Source of the DNA: Cloacimonetes bacterium UBA5835
Lineage (GTDB): Bacteria; Cloacimonadota; Cloacimonadia; Cloacimonadales; Cloacimonadaceae
DNA: 64,000 nucleotides
Assembly: GCA_002432865.1 (NCBI GenBank)
Contig: DJGX01000033.1
Span: forward strand, 1-64,000
Reading direction: 5' to 3'
The position numbers and the translations under genes were made by a program. The notes under the pieces were generated by a model. The model had not been told where the DNA came from and made no database searches. It worked only from the letters and a program-made list of their open reading frames with translations. Below are positions 43,523 to 52,260 of this stretch, piece by piece (positions within the stretch are counted from its first letter, which is position 1; the number at the start of each line of letters is the position of its first letter).

Positions 43523-43650
43523 AATCTGTGTAATCTATGAGAGGATATTTCTTGCAGGGGAACAGCGTCCTCCACTACACATCTAAATCCCCTAAATTCT
43601 AAAATTCTTAAATCCTTGTTTCTATAATTCATACTTGCGTGAACTATTTT
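43523..43650. repeat. Intergenic direct repeat, copy 1
   Basis: This copy runs from AATCTGTGTAATCTATGAG through GGGGAACAGCGTCCTCC to GCGTGAACTATTTT. It is largely the same as the copy at 43712-43832, apart from a 7-base insertion (near 43610) and a few substitutions. Confidence 0.85.
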
Positions 43651-43711
43651 CGGTGACTTCGGTAGCTTCAGTAGCTAAATATTCTTCTAGAATCCTTGTT
43701 TTAAAACAATA

Positions 43712-43832
43712 AATCTGTGTAATCTATGAGAGGATATATCTTACGGAGGAACAGCGTCCTCCACTACACATCTAAATCCCCTAAATTCTAAAATCCTTGT
43801 TTCTATAATTCATACTTGCGTGAACTATTTTT
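43712..43832. repeat. Intergenic direct repeat, copy 2
   Basis: This second copy starts about 190 bases after the first. It contains a perfect palindrome GGAGGA-ACAGCG-TCCTCC at 43745-43762, which is imperfect in copy 1. Neither copy codes for protein. Confidence 0.85.
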
Positions 43833-44020
43833 AGGAGACACGATGTTCTCGTCGTTCCCCTTATAGCCGAATATATTGTTATCGCTATATTCTATAAATG
43901 AGAGTTAAACCAAGATTTCAAATTATGCAGCTGCCTTATATATTTGCTTTTTTATAGGAGATAGATTATAATATATTAACTACAGCAATTCAAGTGGGGA
44001 TAATAAAAACACCTTTTTGC

Positions 44021-44026
44021 TTGACA
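44021..44026 (+). promoter_or_regulatory. TTGACA -35-like element upstream of tRNA-Leu
   Basis: GCTTGACATT places TTGACA 36 bases before the tRNA 5' end, the right distance for transcription to begin a few bases upstream of it. No good -10 is present at 17 bases spacing; TAGAAT lies at 44052-44057. Confidence 0.4.
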
Positions 44027-44062
44027 TTAAAGTGTATATTGATTTTTTGGATAGAATAATAT

Positions 44063-44149
44063 GCCGAAGTGGTGAAATTGGTAGACGCAGTGGACTCAAA
44101 ATCCACCGAGCATTAGCTCATGCCGGTTCGATTCCGGCCTTCGGCACCA
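44063..44149 (+). tRNA. tRNA-Leu (anticodon CAA)
   Basis: The acceptor stem GCCGAAG (44063-44069) pairs with CTTCGGC, followed by discriminator A and an encoded CCA. The D arm has TGGTGAAATTGGTAGAC. The anticodon loop CTCAAAA gives anticodon CAA at 44097-44099, reading UUG. A long type II variable arm (CGAGCATTAGCTCATG) fits leucine. The T arm has GGTTCGATTCC. All parts of the cloverleaf are present at 87 bases. Confidence 0.97.
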
Positions 44150-44337
44150 AAGCTTTTTAGGAGTTATTACTATTTAATTGATAACAGGGTAAGCCCCTAT
44201 ATGTAGTTGATGGAACTGAGGCATAATCTAAGATGATATTTACATTCTGCAGATTAGATTATATATAAAAAAAGGAATTTTCTTCAGGCGATATTTTTGT
44301 AGCCTGAAATAAGTTTTATAAAGCCTATGGAGGTATA

Positions 44338-45363
44338 ATGTTAAAGCACCACATATTGGTATTCAGCTTAATGCTGATGCTTGTTCTACCTTTTACCCTG
44401 TCTGGAATATCTCAGGCAGCAATGTTATTCTTAACTTTTGAACCTGGTGCTCGTGCCAATGGTATGGGACGTGCCTATTCTGCAATTGCAGATGACGCAT
44501 ATTCAATGTGGTGGAATCCTGGAGCTACTGCATTTAACAAAGATACTCAAATTGCTGCAACTCATATACCGTGGTTACAAGGTTCTGGAATAGAAGATAT
44601 CTTCTATGAGTATTTAGGTTTTAATCACTATTTTTATGGTATAGGCAATATTAATGCGCATATAATCTGGCTTGATGCTGGAACACAGACACAAACCAGT
44701 TCCAGTAATGTTGATCTTGGTGATTTTCATACCTATGAAGTGTCTGGAGCTTTAGGTTATGGATATGAAGTAGTACCAGATAAAATAGGGGTAGGAGGCA
44801 ATTTCAAGCTTTTATATTCCTACCTTGGCCCAAGTGCTGGATTTACTGAACCTGAAGGTTCTGCTTTCAGTTTTGCTTTTGATGCAGGTGCATTGTTCAA
44901 AGATGTTGTAGTAGATAATTTGAATGCTTCCATCGTTTTACAAAATATAGGCCCGGATATCACATACAGTGATAAAGAACAAGCAGATCCTTGCCCGATG
45001 ACTTTTAGAGCCGGTCTTGGTTATACTGTTTTTGATAATCCTATGGGGCGTTTAATTACAACTGCAGAGATGAGTAAAATTCTGGCAAATGAGGACCCTT
45101 TGTATCAAAGATTGATAACCGGATGGAAGTATTTTGACGAGACAATATATGGAGTAGGTGCAGAGTATACTTATCTAAATCTGATCTCTTTACGAGGTGG
45201 TTATTATTCTGATAAAGAGGGAGAAGTTGAAGGAGCCAGTTTTGGAGTAGGTGTTGAATATAAATTCAGTAAGCGTTATAAGCTTGGTTTCGATTTTGCT
45301 ATGGTTCCTGCAGGTGGACTGACTGATTACAATAAAATATTCTCTTTAGGGTTTGAATTTTAA
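44338..45363 (+). CDS. PorV/PorQ-like outer-membrane protein (type IX secretion-associated)
   Basis: The protein is 341 residues with a signal peptide (about 1-27) and a FadL-like beta-barrel. The mature start FLTFEPGARANGMGRAYSAIADDAYSMWWNPGATAF matches the PorV/UPF0164 pattern (F-L-x-x-x-x-x-A-R-x-x-G-M-G and W-N-P-A/G). In Bacteroidota PorV is an outer-membrane part of the T9SS that brings cargo to the sortase. Here it lies 198 bases upstream of a metalloprotease with a sorting domain, so a similar shuttle role is likely but inferred. No other T9SS gene is seen in the window. TATGGAGGTATA gives a clear ribosome-binding site. Confidence 0.8.
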   Translation: MLKHHILVFSLMLMLVLPFTLSGISQAAMLFLTFEPGARANGMGRAYSAIADDAYSMWWNPGATAFNKDTQIAATHIPWLQGSGIEDIFYEYLGFNHYFYGIGNINAHIIWLDAGTQTQTSSSNVDLGDFHTYEVSGALGYGYEVVPDKIGVGGNFKLLYSYLGPSAGFTEPEGSAFSFAFDAGALFKDVVVDNLNASIVLQNIGPDITYSDKEQADPCPMTFRAGLGYTVFDNPMGRLITTAEMSKILANEDPLYQRLITGWKYFDETIYGVGAEYTYLNLISLRGGYYSDKEGEVEGASFGVGVEYKFSKRYKLGFDFAMVPAGGLTDYNKIFSLGFEF

Positions 45364-45477
45364 CTCCTAATAAAATAATGCAAAAAAAAATATATAGGTA
45401 GTTGTTTGATGAGGGCTGCTAAGTCTCTTAAGAATGGAAGTCCTCGTCGAACACCTTTATCTGTTGATATAATGTTA

Positions 45478-45507
45478 TTGACAATTTTTTTGATAATTCA
45501 ATATTAG
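45478..45507 (+). promoter_or_regulatory. Candidate promoter of the metalloprotease operon
   Basis: TTGACA at 45478-45483 and TATTAG at 45502-45507 have 18 bases between them. They lie about 55 bases upstream of the ATG at 45562. Confidence 0.5.
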
Positions 45508-45561
45508 AGTAGTATTGGTTATATATAAAGTAACCTCGAACACAGGATCAAAATTAATAAT

Positions 45562-48500
45562 ATGAAAAAGCTATCATTACTGCTACTATCCCTATTGGTA
45601 ATATCTATATTACCTGCCCAAAAGATGTTTTTAAGTAAAACTGGCGAATATAGTAAACTACTAAAACATCCTTATTTAGATCAATTAATTCAATCCAATT
45701 CCAAACTAGATGCAATAAGAAAGGATTCTGCCAATTATAACCGTTTGTTGGTAATTTTGGTTGATTTTACTTTAGAAGAACCGGATGATTTCAATACCAC
45801 TGGCAACGGCAAATTCCAGCTTGAACCCGATCCTGAATATATTTATTCAATTGGAGCTCCTCCTCATAACAGACAATATTATGAAGCCAATCTGGATGCC
45901 CTAAAATATTATTATTTAGCTGTTTCAGCAGGTTCTTATGAACTCCAATATGATGTATATCCTAAAGATAAAGTTGCTTATACATTACCTAAAAGTATGG
46001 GATATTATAATCCTCCGGGAGCAAGTTCAGAACTATTTGTTAGCAGAATGGAAGAATATTTCAAGACTGCTTTTGAATTAGCAGATAGTTTAGATGAGGA
46101 AATTGATTTTGCCAGTTATAGCCATTATATGATTATTCATTCTGGATCTGATTGGCAACATGATATTTCTGCAAACACTCCTTCCGATCTTCCTTCTTTT
46201 TATATCAGAGTTGGCGATGGCAAAGAAGCAGTTGTTGATAATGGTACAGTCCTTATATCACATTCTTGTAATGTTCCCGAAACTATCTCTCAGGATTTTT
46301 ATATCAGCCAGAGTAATGGACAAAATATTCATAATGGCTATGGAGCTTTAAATTCTGTTATAGCACACGAATTTGGGCACTCCTTAGGAATGGTAGATTT
46401 ATACAATGTATACAATTCTTCTCCTATGGTAGGCGTGTTTGATATTATGGATAGTGGGGGTTCCGGGATATTAGTTGATGAATTAGAAAATGGGGACATT
46501 GTTTATGTGGAAGGTGCCTTACCAACATTACCGGGGGCTTTTTCTCGCAATTTAATGTTTCGGGATAATTATCTCGAGCGGGGGTTATTAAAAGAATTTC
46601 CCGATTTTCCTGTTTCATCAGAACTATCCTTGAATGCAATCAGTGCTATGCAAAATACAACTGATCCTGTTCCTCACACTTACAAAATTCCACTAAATGC
46701 CAAAGAATATATTTTAGTAGAAAACCGCAATGTAGATCCTGACGGTGATGGAGGTACAGCAGTTTACGGAGCATTGGATGGAAGAGTTGTTTTATACCCA
46801 ACTCCCTTTGAAGATATAACTCCTCCACCTCCCACTTATGAATATGATTATCTTCTACCTTCATTTATAAAAACTAACGGATCAGCAATAGGTGGCGGAA
46901 TCTTGGTTTGGCATATAAACGAAGCTATTCTATATGATGAAGGCCAAACTGATAGCTTTGGTAATTGGACCAGTAATTTTGATGCCAATACAGTGAATAC
47001 TAATTTTTACCGAAAAGCGGTTTCAATTATTGAAGCTGATGGACTTACAGACCTGGGTAGTGAGTATTCTATGTATTGGACAGGCACACCTTACGATTAC
47101 TTCCATACACATAAACCAATACTTGATTCTGGTGGTTTATTTGTCAACTGGAGCCAGGAACTTTGGAAACCAGAACTTACTCCCAACACAAAACCACCTT
47201 TGGTGGATAGTTTTAATATGCCTGGTTTTTATCATTTAAAACAGATAAGCAATCCATCTCGTAAGATGAGTTTTCGGGTAGAAAGTGGTTTATTTGATAG
47301 CACTCATATTCTGGATTATGATTCTGCTACCACGATAACAGGTCCTGTAATAAATTCTGGATTTAGCGAATGGAACATTCCCGTGTTAAAAACAGGAAAT
47401 GTAAATTTGCTAAGTAATAACAACGGTATCTGGCAAGATCTTATGGGAGATTATACTATCTCATTTTCTTCTACTGATTATCCCTTACAAAGAATGGATA
47501 TCAATCAGGACGGCTTTTGGGAATTAGTAGGCATAGAGAATAATCAACTTTATTCTATCGATTGGGCTAATGATGATCTTATTGTAAAAACAATCACTTT
47601 CCCTAATCCTCCTACTACTACTCCTTTATCTATGGATAATTCGCTTATAGTAGGTACCGATGAAGGCATATATGCTTTGAATAACTTCGTTGAACCGTAT
47701 TATGTTTCTATTCGAGGAATAAAATGCCTGGCAGGGTATGATGATAAAATAATAGCTTTAGGCGAAAACTGTTTTAAGATTTTTTCCACAGTAGACTTAA
47801 GCTTAATAAGTGAGTTTTCTCTTCCAGAATCCTTTGGCAATATTGAACCACTAATTTATACCAATCCCGATAGAACAATCACTATGATTTTTGTTATGTC
47901 TAATAGTGGGAATCTATATCGTCTATATCAAAACCGACTGGAATTAATCTTTCAAAATCACAGTAATAATACACCTGGCCAATTAGCTTGTACTTCTTTA
48001 GGTGATATATCGCCAGTTTTATTCTTTGGTATCGGTAACCAATTTTATGCTCTAAAAGCTGATGGAACCAAACTAACCAACTTCCCTATTGTATCTTATG
48101 ATACAGTTTCCAGTTGGGAAAGCCCTATGGCTTTACAACTTAATGTGGATGAGACCCTATTCTATCCTTTACGAGGTAGTGGTTATTTAGCTGTAGATAA
48201 ATACGGGAAAATAGTTCCAGATATGAGTTTGTCGGTAAATCGGGAACACAAATCAGATTATCTTTTTTACAATCAACAGCAACAATCATTATGTTGGTAT
48301 TATACAGATAATTCCGGTAAGCTATATATTCACACAAAAAATGGTATATCAACCAATCCTATTCTTTTTGCTGGTTTCAGAAATGGGGCTAGCGGCTGTG
48401 CCATTTTTGATTTTAAGGATGAGAGCACTAGTTCCACTGAAAAGTATGCCTATATATATCCCAATCCTGTTCGCAAAAACTATTTCAAGATAAATCTTCA

Positions 48501-48696
48501 GAACTATTATGGCCAAACAAAACTGTGGCTTTATGACATCAGCGGAACTTTAATTCGCAATTTAGTAATTCCTGAAACTCTGAACAACCCCAGAGATTTT
48601 GAGCTGAGCACTAAGGGTCTTAGTTCCGGAGTATATATTATGATTTTAGAAAACGGTTGTACAACAAAGCAACTTAAGTTTGCCATAGAAAAATGA
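45562..48696 (+). CDS. Secreted M6-type zinc metalloprotease with C-terminal sorting domain
   Basis: This 1044-residue protein has a signal peptide (about 1-19). The catalytic site is VIAHEFGHSLGMVDLYN with His269, Glu270 and His273, the zinc-binding HExxHxxGxxD of M6/immune-inhibitor-A-like proteases; FDIMDSGG follows as the Met-turn. Further domains include GGGILVWHINEAIL (typical of M6) and a beta-propeller-like region from about residue 600. The end is a T9SS-type sorting domain: IYPNPVRKNYFKI, LYDISGTLIRNL and LSSGVYIMIL. It probably digests extracellular protein. It is followed after 18 bases by the first of three paralogous membrane proteins. Confidence 0.87.
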   Translation: MKKLSLLLLSLLVISILPAQKMFLSKTGEYSKLLKHPYLDQLIQSNSKLDAIRKDSANYNRLLVILVDFTLEEPDDFNTTGNGKFQLEPDPEYIYSIGAPPHNRQYYEANLDALKYYYLAVSAGSYELQYDVYPKDKVAYTLPKSMGYYNPPGASSELFVSRMEEYFKTAFELADSLDEEIDFASYSHYMIIHSGSDWQHDISANTPSDLPSFYIRVGDGKEAVVDNGTVLISHSCNVPETISQDFYISQSNGQNIHNGYGALNSVIAHEFGHSLGMVDLYNVYNSSPMVGVFDIMDSGGSGILVDELENGDIVYVEGALPTLPGAFSRNLMFRDNYLERGLLKEFPDFPVSSELSLNAISAMQNTTDPVPHTYKIPLNAKEYILVENRNVDPDGDGGTAVYGALDGRVVLYPTPFEDITPPPPTYEYDYLLPSFIKTNGSAIGGGILVWHINEAILYDEGQTDSFGNWTSNFDANTVNTNFYRKAVSIIEADGLTDLGSEYSMYWTGTPYDYFHTHKPILDSGGLFVNWSQELWKPELTPNTKPPLVDSFNMPGFYHLKQISNPSRKMSFRVESGLFDSTHILDYDSATTITGPVINSGFSEWNIPVLKTGNVNLLSNNNGIWQDLMGDYTISFSSTDYPLQRMDINQDGFWELVGIENNQLYSIDWANDDLIVKTITFPNPPTTTPLSMDNSLIVGTDEGIYALNNFVEPYYVSIRGIKCLAGYDDKIIALGENCFKIFSTVDLSLISEFSLPESFGNIEPLIYTNPDRTITMIFVMSNSGNLYRLYQNRLELIFQNHSNNTPGQLACTSLGDISPVLFFGIGNQFYALKADGTKLTNFPIVSYDTVSSWESPMALQLNVDETLFYPLRGSGYLAVDKYGKIVPDMSLSVNREHKSDYLFYNQQQQSLCWYYTDNSGKLYIHTKNGISTNPILFAGFRNGASGCAIFDFKDESTSSTEKYAYIYPNPVRKNYFKINLQNYYGQTKLWLYDISGTLIRNLVIPETLNNPRDFELSTKGLSSGVYIMILENGCTTKQLKFAIEK

Positions 48697-48714
48697 TCTA
48701 TTAAGGAGTTCACA

Positions 48715-49683
48715 ATGAAAAAAACAGCTTTACTATCGCTTCTCCTTATCTTTAGCTTTTGTCTATTTGGGCAAAATAAACAGGAGACAGACATTGACCA
48801 GTGGCTGTATCAAACAGAAGAAGAAAATATAGATGCATCCCGAGATACAGTTATTACAAACGATTTAATAAAAGTTAACTACAATCAAAAAAGCGCTCAT
48901 TTAGCAATGGCAATGTCTATGTTGATTCCAGGTACAGGTCAATTTTATGCCAATCGAACAGCTATTACAACTTATATTTTCCCGATATTAGAACTTGGTT
49001 TTATTGGTGGGATTGTATATTACAATAAACAGGGTAACGATAAAACCGATAAATATGAAAAATATGCCAATGGAGAACTTGTTACTTACCTTACTCCTGA
49101 TGGAACTCCAATATCAGGATATCGTTATGAAAGAGGAAGGCAAAATCAGATTCAGGATATCTTGAAAGATATTAATACCGTTGATATATATGAAGATACC
49201 TATTTCCGCTTGGACGAGAATAATTCTCAGCATTTTTATGAAGACATCGGGAAATATCCACATTATGTTTTCGGATGGATGGATTGGTATTACCGTTTTG
49301 CAGCTGACGAATCAGGAAATTTTGTTACTCCACGTTGGCAATTTGATGGCCCCAACGATAGCCCTCACACTCACTGGACAGGCAATTATCCCATTTGTGG
49401 ACAAAATACAGATATAGCCATTTCTATTAATTCACATGAGATGAGCCGAATGAGGCAAACTTATATTAAAATGCGCAATGATGCTAAAGATGATTATGGT
49501 ATCGCCCATCTTTTTACTTTTGGTTTAGCTTTTAACCACCTTGTATCAGGGCTTGATGCTGTCCGCGTAACCAGAAATTTTAACCGTTATTATATTTCTC
49601 AGGCAGCTCCTTCCTTTAATTTCTATGCAGCAATGCCTTCAGGAAATGTAACCCCTATGGTAGGTTTTAAGTGGATGTTTTAA
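48715..49683 (+). CDS. DUF5683-like membrane/exported protein, first of a tandem triad
   Basis: The product is 322 residues with a signal peptide (about 1-19) and a membrane-like segment with the motif AMSMLIPGTGQFYANRTAITTY, the DUF5683-type PGxGQ signature. The C-terminal half has WQFDGPND, a Tyr/Lys helical stretch and FGLAFNHLVSGLDAVRV. The last motif matches the other two proteins of this run (MNNQLCLGLLLLNRCLSVID and GGILLLNHLTSAIDVMRW), showing common descent. The start has AAGGAGTTCACA. It overlaps the next gene by 13 bases. Function is unknown. Confidence 0.72.
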   Translation: MKKTALLSLLLIFSFCLFGQNKQETDIDQWLYQTEEENIDASRDTVITNDLIKVNYNQKSAHLAMAMSMLIPGTGQFYANRTAITTYIFPILELGFIGGIVYYNKQGNDKTDKYEKYANGELVTYLTPDGTPISGYRYERGRQNQIQDILKDINTVDIYEDTYFRLDENNSQHFYEDIGKYPHYVFGWMDWYYRFAADESGNFVTPRWQFDGPNDSPHTHWTGNYPICGQNTDIAISINSHEMSRMRQTYIKMRNDAKDDYGIAHLFTFGLAFNHLVSGLDAVRVTRNFNRYYISQAAPSFNFYAAMPSGNVTPMVGFKWMF

Positions 49684-50330
49684 AATATAAATTCTGGCTG
49701 ATTGTTTTAATCGTATTATCAGCTTCTATTCCGCTATTGGCTTTACCCAAAATAGTATATCCTGTTTCTTCTTTAATATTACCGGGAAGCGGAGAATTAC
49801 TTTTGGGACATAACACAAGAGGAGCAACTTTGTTAGGAGCGGATCTTGTAAATCTATATGCATTTTACGCTACAGACAAAGAAATTGATTTGCAAAAAGA
49901 GAACTATATGAAATTTGCGGAACTTTATGCAGGGGTTCCTTATGGAATGCCAAAACAGCACTATCAGGCAGTTCAAAATTATCCCAGTAGTTCTTATTAC
50001 AATAATATCCAAGATATGATGGCAAGAAACTATTATCTGATATACAATTATGATCCTCAATCTTACACTGATTATATCGCTGCTAATACTTATCAAGGTG
50101 ATGAAGAATGGAATTGGCAAAGCGAAGATAAATGGAATCAATACAAAGCTATTCGCAAAAGACATCAGAAAGCGAAAATGAACAATCAGCTCTGTCTAGG
50201 ATTATTACTTCTTAATCGCTGCCTCAGTGTTATTGATAGCTCCATTCTATCTAAAAAGGAAATGGGTAATGTATATCTATCTCCTTTATCAAACGAAGGC
50301 GCTATGCTGCATTATCAAATAGACTTTTAG
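49671..50330 (+). CDS. DUF5683-like protein, second of a tandem triad (GTG start)
   Basis: The product is 219 residues. The N-terminal signal-like segment is FWLIVLIVLSASIPLLA, followed by SSLILPGSGELLLGHNTRGA, the family glycine motif. Downstream are WNWQSEDKWNQYKAIR and LLLNRCLSVID, parallel to its neighbours. The start is taken as GTG 49671, inside the end of the previous gene; no ATG in frame gives the signal peptide. There is no clear ribosome-binding site, so coupled translation is likely. The start is uncertain by a few codons. Confidence 0.65.
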   Translation: MDVLKYKFWLIVLIVLSASIPLLALPKIVYPVSSLILPGSGELLLGHNTRGATLLGADLVNLYAFYATDKEIDLQKENYMKFAELYAGVPYGMPKQHYQAVQNYPSSSYYNNIQDMMARNYYLIYNYDPQSYTDYIAANTYQGDEEWNWQSEDKWNQYKAIRKRHQKAKMNNQLCLGLLLLNRCLSVIDSSILSKKEMGNVYLSPLSNEGAMLHYQIDF

Positions 50331-50340
50331 GAGTAACATT

Positions 50341-50988
50341 TTGAAACGTATATATATTTTTCTGCTGATCATTCTTTTTGCTGCAATGTTATTTGCAGAA
50401 AACCGTAGTTTGATGGTTTTAAAATCTTTGGCGGTTCCTGGCTTGTCTCAAATAAATTCCGGAAAGGAATACGGCTATGTAATGCTTACTACAGAGGCCT
50501 TAATTATTGGCTCACTTTTTTATTTCAATAGTGAAAGCGACATATTAAAGCAGGAATCTTATGAGTATGCCATAAAATATGCTCATCTTGCTCCCGGACA
50601 TTACAGTGATACATATTTTAAGCACTTAGCCCGTTATGAAAGTAGCGGTTTTGATGCCGGAGGCTATAATAACTGGATTCGCCAAACTGCTCTGGAATTA
50701 TATCCTTACGACCCCGCTATGCAACAACAGTATATGGCAGAAAATTGTTATACAGATGATCAATACTGGCATTGGGATAGTTCGGAAAATCGTAATCAGT
50801 ATAATAAAATACGCAATCGCAGTAACGATTACAGAGATTATGCTATGGTAACAGGAGGCATTTTACTACTAAATCATCTGACAAGTGCTATTGATGTTAT
50901 GCGTTGGAGTGCAGAAGCTAAGCGAGGTAATATCTCTTTTTCTCTTAAGGAAAGAACACCTATCCTTCAGCTAAACTATCAATGGTAA
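50341..50988 (+). CDS. DUF5683-like protein, third of a tandem triad (TTG start)
   Basis: The product is 215 residues. It starts at TTG 50341 with AGGAGT about 7 bases upstream, and the signal peptide MKRIYIFLLIILFAAMLFA begins exactly there. Then KSLAVPGLSQINSGKEYGYVMLTTEALIIG gives the family motif and membrane segment, and WHWDSSENRNQYNKIRNRS plus LLLNHLTSAIDVMRW give the paralogue signature. It is ten bases after the previous gene. Function is unknown. Confidence 0.7.
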   Translation: MKRIYIFLLIILFAAMLFAENRSLMVLKSLAVPGLSQINSGKEYGYVMLTTEALIIGSLFYFNSESDILKQESYEYAIKYAHLAPGHYSDTYFKHLARYESSGFDAGGYNNWIRQTALELYPYDPAMQQQYMAENCYTDDQYWHWDSSENRNQYNKIRNRSNDYRDYAMVTGGILLLNHLTSAIDVMRWSAEAKRGNISFSLKERTPILQLNYQW

Positions 50989-51001
50989 ACCTTTTTCTGT
51001 A

Positions 51002-51484
51002 TCAGAGTTTCTCCTGATAATAGAATAATTCCTCTTCCTCATTTTGCCAACTATAATGAACTTGACCAATAAAGATAGTATGATCTCCGCTGCGAATTTC
51101 AGATACAACCTCACATTCAAAACATGCAACGGCATCTTTCAAAACTGGTAATTTATTCAATTTACCCTGAATATACTCCACTTTGGCAACCGTAAATTTA
51201 TCCATATCTCTCCCTGAATTCGAGCCACACAAAGATAAAAGCTGCTTCATTTTAAGCGATGGAAAGACCAAATTAAAATATCGATTTGCCTGAAGACATT
51301 CATGAGAATATCGGCTTTCGCCAATTGATATTGCAAACATCGGAGGCTGAAGAGAAGTGCGCATAAACCACTCAATCGTTATTAGATTATAACCACTCGT
51401 CGGCTTTTGCGTTACTACCAGTGCTACTTTGGCTGGTAAATGAACTTTTCCATAACTTACAGGCAATTCTGAAAGTTTAATCAT
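51002..51484 (-). CDS. Flavin reductase-like (FMN-binding split-barrel) protein
   Basis: The product is 160 residues. The fold is suggested by PAKVALVVTQKPTSGYNLITIEWFMRTSLQPPMFAISIG, a flavin-binding strand pattern with bound phosphate at the SRYSHECL loop, then RYFNLVF, and an end FECEVVSEIRSGDHTIFIGQV that is diagnostic of the flavin reductase domain. Members reduce or bind FMN and act with monooxygenases, rubredoxins or as independent reductases. The gene is single, 14 bases from the convergent triad's end, with GGAGATAAG before its ATG. Confidence 0.85.
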   Translation of the reverse strand: MIKLSELPVSYGKVHLPAKVALVVTQKPTSGYNLITIEWFMRTSLQPPMFAISIGESRYSHECLQANRYFNLVFPSLKMKQLLSLCGSNSGRDMDKFTVAKVEYIQGKLNKLPVLKDAVACFECEVVSEIRSGDHTIFIGQVHYSWQNEEEELFYYQEKL

Positions 51485-51876
51485 CTTATCTCCTAAGCAA
51501 TATTAGTTATATATATTATAGCCCAAATTTGAAGTTTTGCAACCTCAAGATTGATTTTCCCTCGGCCTGTTAATAGATACAGCTTTGCATTCTTAGTGTT
51601 ATGAATCTGGGCTCAAAACCTGCCATAATTTCCATAATGCTATCGAATATAGTAAGATCCATTTACAATAATCCGCTGCTATACATAGAACCTACAAAAT
51701 TCAAAGGAAATAACAGTATCACTTTTATGCTGTTTATTAAAAACCAATCGTCCAATTTCCTTCATGAAAATGGGCATAGCTTTCTAAAAATAGAGATAAG
51801 CTTACCCAGAATATCTGCAAAATCGGATTATTTTGAAGAAGCGCCAAAAAAATATTTTCCCGCCCAAAATATAGCT

Positions 51877-51919
51877 GTAAGCTTGTAACAATGCGGAAAA
51901 TTGCATAGTTACAGCTTAC
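51877..51919. repeat. Long inverted repeat upstream of mraZ
   Basis: GTAAGCTTGTAACAATGC pairs with GCATAGTTACAGCTTAC with one bulge and one mismatch, around an 8-base loop GGAAAATT. There is no T-run, so it is not a typical terminator, and neighbouring genes read away from it or start far from it. It overlaps the stop of the unconvincing 95-codon frame. Confidence 0.65.
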
Positions 51920-52108
51920 TTTAAAGAATAAATATTTTGAGAAAATAACAACTTATTGCCTGCCAAATAGTTAAGCCCCTAAACTTGATAAATGAGCTTA
52001 AGAGTATATAGCCATAACTATAAGTAGTATAAAATGATAAACTTTCCACCTTGAACCCTGATGTTGAAAAAAATACTCTATCTATTTATAAAAAAACGCA
52101 TTTTGCAC

Positions 52109-52137
52109 TTGACAATAAAAACGAGATCTCATATAAG
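52109..52137 (+). promoter_or_regulatory. Promoter of the mraZ/dcw cluster
   Basis: CACTTGACAA gives TTGACA at 52109-52114; TATAAG at 52132-52137 follows after exactly 17 bases. It is about 125 bases upstream of mraZ. It is the best complete promoter here apart from the TATAAT element at 43022. Confidence 0.75.
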
Positions 52138-52260
52138 AACCATAGAAAGTCATAAAAACTCAAAATATCTCAAGGCGGTTCTAAAAAATGAGTCAAAAAA
52201 GCACGGACTTTAAAGAAAAAGAGCTTTATAAAGGGAAACTCTAAAAAAAGGATTTCGAGT

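Larger units (their letters stand above)
42578..44062. other. 1.5 kb gene-poor region with relics and repeats
   Basis: There is no intact gene longer than about 60 codons. It contains two divergent tiny frames with good translation starts (42777-42956 minus, 43042-43095 plus), a purine-rich stretch (about 43365-43395), two copies of a roughly 125-bp repeat (43523-43650, 43712-43832), a 9-bp degenerate tandem (about 43650-43677), and a TTGACA box before the tRNA. It looks like a site of past insertion and decay. Confidence 0.6.
51485..52260. other. 776-bp intergenic region upstream of the dcw cluster
   Basis: A 95-codon frame at 51601-51888 has no ribosome-binding site and was not accepted as a gene. 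A strong hairpin occurs at 51877-51919. The mraZ promoter is at 52109-52137, leaving a leader of about 115 bases before mraZ. No MraZ-type TGGGN repeats were recognised. Confidence 0.5.

Noticed and set aside
43523..43832. Possible CRISPR-like direct repeats
   Set aside because: Only two long imperfect copies, no short regular repeats with unique spacers, and no cas genes.
51601..51888. 95-codon open frame upstream of mraZ
   Set aside because: No ribosome-binding site, odd composition with no recognisable domain, and it ends inside a hairpin. It was not called as a gene but is mentioned with the hairpin.
52138..52260. MraZ-binding repeats upstream of mraZ
   Set aside because: No TGGGN repeats at 10-base spacing were seen; short AACTC-like repeats are too weak to claim.
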